A stretch of DNA of 6,817 nt from Syntrophomonadaceae bacterium (GTDB lineage Bacteria > Bacillota > Dethiobacteria > DTU022): NCBI GenBank assembly GCA_007130585.1, contig SLSE01000121.1:1-6817 (forward strand), written 5' to 3'. The position numbers and the translations under genes were made by a program. Of this stretch, positions 6,105-6,817 are shown one piece after another. The notes beneath the pieces are model-generated. The model did not search any database and had not been told where the DNA came from. It was given only the letters and a program-made list of their open reading frames with translations. Within the stretch, counting starts at the first letter, position 1. Each line of letters starts with the position of its first letter.

Positions 6105-6785
6105 TTAACGGTTAATATTTTCAATTACAGCCTCGGGGCTGTCGTGTTTGATCGCCCCGTCGTCATCAATGAAGAACCAGTCCTTTCGGGGAATTTTCCA
6201 GTCTCCGTAACGGTAGGCCAGGTATTCCCGGTATGCCCTGGGGGCCGGGACGCCGTCGCCCAGCCAGACCGTCTCCTCAAAAAACCTCTTCGGGACCCAG
6301 ACGGCATAAACCCTGTAACTGAGGGTCCACGGCCAGCGATTAACAACCACCCGGCGCTTCCTGACAAATATCTCCTGGACCGCTTTCCGGGGAAAGGCAT
6401 GAAGGTAAAATGCGGGACTTCTGCGGCTAACGGGATAAGGCATACAGTACACCTGCGGGCACCAGGCGTAATCGCCCTCCCTGCGAAAAAGACTGATATC
6501 AATGTCCAGCGAAGATTCTTTGAACCGGGGCATAAACTTGTATTTAAAATTCCGGCCCCGGTAATTCCTGACCGATACCCGGTATCCCCTGCTTTCAACC
6601 GCCGGGATAATCCCTTCCAGCAGTGGTTCGCTGTCCGCCCACATGCTTAAATCAATATCGTGATCATCTTTCATAATCCCGCCTTCCCGGGCCAGGCCGA
6701 GCAGGGTTCCGCTGTCGATCCAGAACCCGGCGCCGTGTTCGGTTAGCAGGTTGCAAATCCATAACAATTCGCGGTTAAGTCTCAT
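6105..6785 (-). CDS. LicD-family nucleotidyltransferase/phosphotransferase
   Basis: LicD-type proteins, related to fukutin and FKRP, transfer phosphocholine or polyol phosphates from CDP-activated donors onto glycans such as teichoic acids. Numbered from ATG at 6791, the protein shows SGTLLGLAREGGI (27-39), the metal-binding DDHDIDL (42-48), a second acidic strand DIDIS (96-100) and the C-terminal YLAYRYGDWKIP (190-201), the YGDW.xP feature typical of the family. No membrane helix or signal peptide is seen, which suggests work on the inner face of the membrane or in the cytosol. The length (about 226) is at the short end. For the start I prefer ATG at 6785, because GGAG (6797-6794) is 8 nt before it but only 2 nt before ATG at 6791. 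The frame stays open to the window edge, so a longer protein cannot be excluded. Next to PEP mutase and a LicC-like enzyme, it probably attaches the activated phosphonate to a surface glycan (inference). Confidence 0.88.
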   Translation of the reverse strand: MRLNRELLWICNLLTEHGAGFWIDSGTLLGLAREGGIMKDDHDIDLSMWADSEPLLEGIIPAVESRGYRVSVRNYRGRNFKYKFMPRFKESSLDIDISLFRREGDYAWCPQVYCMPYPVSRRSPAFYLHAFPRKAVQEIFVRKRRVVVNRWPWTLSYRVYAVWVPKRFFEETVWLGDGVPAPRAYREYLAYRYGDWKIPRKDWFFIDDDGAIKHDSPEAVIENINR

Positions 6786-6817
6786 GGCCATTACTCCAAT
6801 ACCTGATCGGTTATTGC

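Noticed and set aside
6144..6650. 168-codon open frame on the plus strand
   Set aside because: It lies antisense to the LicD-family gene, which has clear motifs, and has no recognisable features of its own.
1..6817. Mobile elements, CRISPR arrays, tRNA or rRNA genes
   Set aside because: No transposase, integrase, spaced direct repeats, terminal inverted repeats or RNA gene signatures were seen; nearly all of the window is coding.

Overview
The window looks like chromosomal DNA from a Gram-positive bacterium, most likely a moderately GC-rich member of the Bacillota (clostridial type). This is an inference from the LytR-CpsA-Psr (LCP) cell-wall ligase, the strong purine-rich ribosome binding sites, the codon usage and the style of the proteins. 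Nothing in the window fixes the species.

Layout. Positions 1-1642 read rightward. They hold the 3' part of an LCP-family gene (start outside the window), followed by an overlapping gene for an unrecognised membrane protein with about four helices and an extracytoplasmic domain. Positions 1652-6785 read leftward and meet the first pair tail to tail with only 9 bp between. In transcription order the leftward genes are: a LicD-family nucleotidyltransferase/phosphotransferase (6785-6105); a 119-bp gap with a plausible sigma-A-type promoter and a structured leader; pepM, a PEP mutase with an N-terminal cytidylyltransferase-like domain (5985-4687); ppd, phosphonopyruvate decarboxylase (4685-3561, apparently starting at AUU); a MobA/LicC-like nucleotidyltransferase (3534-2794); and an iron-type alcohol dehydrogenase (2794-1652). 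The last four are tightly packed (1-bp gap, 26-bp gap, 1-bp overlap) and form one transcription unit.

How the genes work together. This is a phosphonate biosynthesis cluster. PepM makes phosphonopyruvate from PEP, Ppd decarboxylates it to phosphonoacetaldehyde, and the Fe-type dehydrogenase probably reduces that to 2-hydroxyethylphosphonate. No 2-aminoethylphosphonate transaminase lies in the window. The nucleotidyltransferase probably activates the phosphonate as a CMP (or other NMP) derivative, and the LicD protein probably transfers it to a glycan or another surface acceptor. The expected product is therefore a phosphonate-decorated surface polymer rather than a small antibiotic. The neighbouring LCP gene, of a family that attaches glycopolymers to peptidoglycan, fits a cell-wall setting, but it is transcribed convergently and may only be a neighbour.

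Most notable points: the switch from the amino to the hydroxy branch together with an activation/transfer module; the missing standard start codon of ppd, just after the pepM stop; and an unexplained consensus Shine-Dalgarno sequence and inverted repeat in the pepM leader. The chemistry of the individual enzymes is known from their families. The particular combination and the polymer product are predictions.
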